Positions 5,968 through 7,386 of a DNA stretch of 7,386 nucleotides are shown piece by piece; within the stretch, counting starts at the first letter, position 1; each line of letters starts with the position of its first letter. The stretch covers positions 1 through 7,386 of the forward strand of contig SKZG01000207.1 in NCBI GenBank assembly GCA_007127495.1, in the 5' to 3' direction. Below the pieces are notes generated by a model. The model was given only the letters and a program-made list of their open reading frames with translations. It searched no databases and was not told where the DNA came from. The position numbers were made by a program, and so were the translations under genes. The DNA comes from Planctomycetales bacterium. Its GTDB lineage: Bacteria > Planctomycetota > Planctomycetia > Pirellulales > Thermoguttaceae.

Positions 5968-7386
5968 ACCAGCGTGTCCAACGCCTCCGACAGCAGAGTT
6001 ACGAGACCCCGGTTACCCTTTCCACGGAGCGGGCTCGGTTGCTCACCGAGTTCTACCGCGACCACATCGGCCGGTATTCCGTGCCGGTCATGCGTGCGCG
6101 GGCCTTTGCGTGGCTGTGCGAGCATCAGACGCTGTACCTTGGCGACGACGAGCTGATTGTCGGCGAGCGCGGTCCCCGGCCGAAAGCGGTTTCCACCTAT
6201 CCGGAGCTTACCTGCCATTCGCCGGACGACCTGCGCATTCTCAACACCCGCTCCAAGACGCCCTACAAGCTGACCGAGGACGACATCCGACTGTACGAAC
6301 GGGACATACTCCCTTTCTGGCAAGGCAGGACGTTGCGGGAACGCATATTCCAGGGGCTTTCCGATACGTGGAAAGACGCGTACGACGCCGGCATCTTCAC
6401 GGAGTTCATGGAGCAGCGCGCCCCGGGGCACACCACCCTGGACGGCAAGTTTTACCAGCGCGGCCTCCGCGACTTCCAGGCCGACATTCGCGAGGCCCTC
6501 GCCCGCCTCGACTTCCTTCGCGACCCCGAGGCCACGGCAAAGCGCGACCAGTTGCAGGCGATGCACCTCGCGTGTGATGCGGTGATCCGATTTGCCGAGC
6601 GGCACGCCGAGTTGGCGGACGCGATGGCCGCCGAGGAAGCCCGCCCCGCTCGGCGGAAGGAGTTGGAGCGGATCGCCGCCACCTGCCGATGGGTTCCGTC
6701 CAACGCCCCGCGGACCTTCCGCGAGGCACTCCAGATGTATTGGTTCATGCACCTCGCCACGATCACCGAGCTGAACGGATGGGACGCGATGAACCCGGGG
6801 CACCTCGACCGCTATTTCCTCCCGTTTTACCGGGCCGACCTGGCCGCCGGCGAGTTGACCGAGGAGGACGCGCGCGAGCTGCTGCAATGCTTCTGGATCA
6901 AGTTCAATAACCACCCCGCGCCGCCCAAGGTCGGCGTAACCGCTGAGGAAAGCGGGACGTACAACGATTTCACCAACATCAATCTCGGCGGCATCCTGCC
7001 CGACGGAAGCGACGGCGTCAATGAACTGTCGTACATGATGCTGGACGTGATGGACGAAATCCACTTGCTCCAACCGCAGGGCAATATTCAGCTCAGCCGC
7101 AAGAACCCCGACCGGTTCCTGAAGGCCGCCTGCCGCGTCATCCGCAAGGGGTACGGTTACCCCTCGGTCTTCAACGCTGACGGCGTGGTGGAGCAAATGC
7201 TGCGCTGCGGGAAACGCATCGAGGACGCGAGGGAAGGTGGCACGAGCGGGTGCGTCGAAACCGGCGCCTTCGGCAAGGAAGCCTATATTCTCACCGGATA
7301 CCTCAACCTGCCCAAAATCCTCGAACTGACCCTCAACAACGGCACCGATCCGCGAACCGGAAAGCAGGTTGGCATCGAGACCGGCG
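5964..7386 (+). CDS. glycyl radical enzyme, PflD/arylacetate-decarboxylase-like, 5' part
   Basis: These are the first 474 residues of an oxygen-sensitive glycyl radical enzyme; the 3' end with the radical-bearing glycine lies beyond the window. The start ATG overlaps the activase stop, with GGAAG at 5952-5956 as ribosome site. Family landmarks are IVGERGPRPKAVSTYPEL (65-82), MEQRAPGHTTLDGKFY (149-164), GTYNDFTNINLGG (331-343), RVIRKGYGYPSVFNADG (391-407) and the active site SGCVETGAFGKEAY (428-441). Cys430 would carry the thiyl radical and Glu432 act in acid-base chemistry. Pyruvate formate-lyase has two adjacent cysteines here, so acetyl-CoA formation is unlikely despite the common 'formate acetyltransferase' label. 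Cys at 430 is close to C433 of glycerol dehydratase. The CVET-GxFGKEAY wording, from memory, recalls arylacetate decarboxylases more than CVEP dehydratases. No small decarboxylase subunit, microcompartment or transporter gene is visible. Substrate unassigned. Confidence 0.92.
   Translation, partial: MNQRVQRLRQQSYETPVTLSTERARLLTEFYRDHIGRYSVPVMRARAFAWLCEHQTLYLGDDELIVGERGPRPKAVSTYPELTCHSPDDLRILNTRSKTPYKLTEDDIRLYERDILPFWQGRTLRERIFQGLSDTWKDAYDAGIFTEFMEQRAPGHTTLDGKFYQRGLRDFQADIREALARLDFLRDPEATAKRDQLQAMHLACDAVIRFAERHAELADAMAAEEARPARRKELERIAATCRWVPSNAPRTFREALQMYWFMHLATITELNGWDAMNPGHLDRYFLPFYRADLAAGELTEEDARELLQCFWIKFNNHPAPPKVGVTAEESGTYNDFTNINLGGILPDGSDGVNELSYMMLDVMDEIHLLQPQGNIQLSRKNPDRFLKAACRVIRKGYGYPSVFNADGVVEQMLRCGKRIEDAREGGTSGCVETGAFGKEAYILTGYLNLPKILELTLNNGTDPRTGKQVGIETG

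Noticed and set aside
5765..6577. 270-codon + strand frame spanning the activase and enzyme genes
   Set aside because: It is out of frame with two well-supported overlapping genes, Arg/Pro-rich, and shows no motif.
5829..7196. 455-codon open frame on the minus strand opposite the glycyl radical enzyme
   Set aside because: It is a shadow of a gene with intact active-site motifs. It has no recognisable domain and crosses the activase-enzyme boundary.
5964..7386. Annotation as pyruvate formate-lyase
   Set aside because: The active site has one cysteine followed by Val-Glu, not the two adjacent cysteines that PFL needs to transfer the acetyl group.

Overview
The window is GC-rich bacterial DNA with every supported gene on the + strand. 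Protein signatures suggest a Gram-negative-type bacterium of the PVC group, most likely a planctomycete or a near relative (for example Hydrogenedentes). This rests on three things: the style of the 85-residue gene at 1114, which resembles small uncharacterised planctomycete proteins I recall; a WecA-like transferase with a long soluble tail; and a short tad module beside an anaerobic glycyl radical enzyme. The taxonomy is inference.

Layout. (1) Positions 3-953 hold the 3' part of a WecA/MraY-type polyprenyl-phosphate sugar-1-phosphate transferase, whose last membrane helices are followed by about 190 soluble residues of unknown role. (2) Positions 1114-1371 hold a small conserved-looking helical protein behind a strong sigma70-type promoter and followed by a GC-rich hairpin. 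(3) Positions 1372-1682 are a 311-base gene-free stretch rich in inverted and direct repeats. (4) Positions 1683-5089 hold tadA/cpaF, tadB and tadC: the secretion ATPase and the two inner-membrane platform proteins of a Tad (type IVc) pilus or secretion apparatus. No pilin, secretin, prepilin peptidase or TadZ gene flanks them, so the rest of the machine must be elsewhere. A 17-bp tandem duplication lies across the tadB stop codon. (5) Positions 5200-7386 hold a two-gene anaerobic cassette: a radical-SAM activating enzyme whose stop overlaps (ATGA) the start of a glycyl radical enzyme that runs off the window.

How they work together. TadA would power the TadB/TadC platform to assemble or secrete pilus subunits. 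Independently, the activase would use a [4Fe-4S] cluster and S-adenosylmethionine to place a glycyl radical on its partner, which carries a Cys-Val-Glu-Thr active site. This resembles the decarboxylase/dehydratase side of the family rather than true pyruvate formate-lyase, so its substrate is open. The activase appears to be transcribed from a promoter that would start the mRNA exactly at its ATG (a leaderless message). I see no RNA genes, CRISPR array or insertion sequence.

The points most worth follow-up are the unassigned glycyl radical enzyme with a short activase, the possible leaderless promoter with its G7 tract, the tadB-tadC junction duplication, and the repeat-rich leader of tadA.
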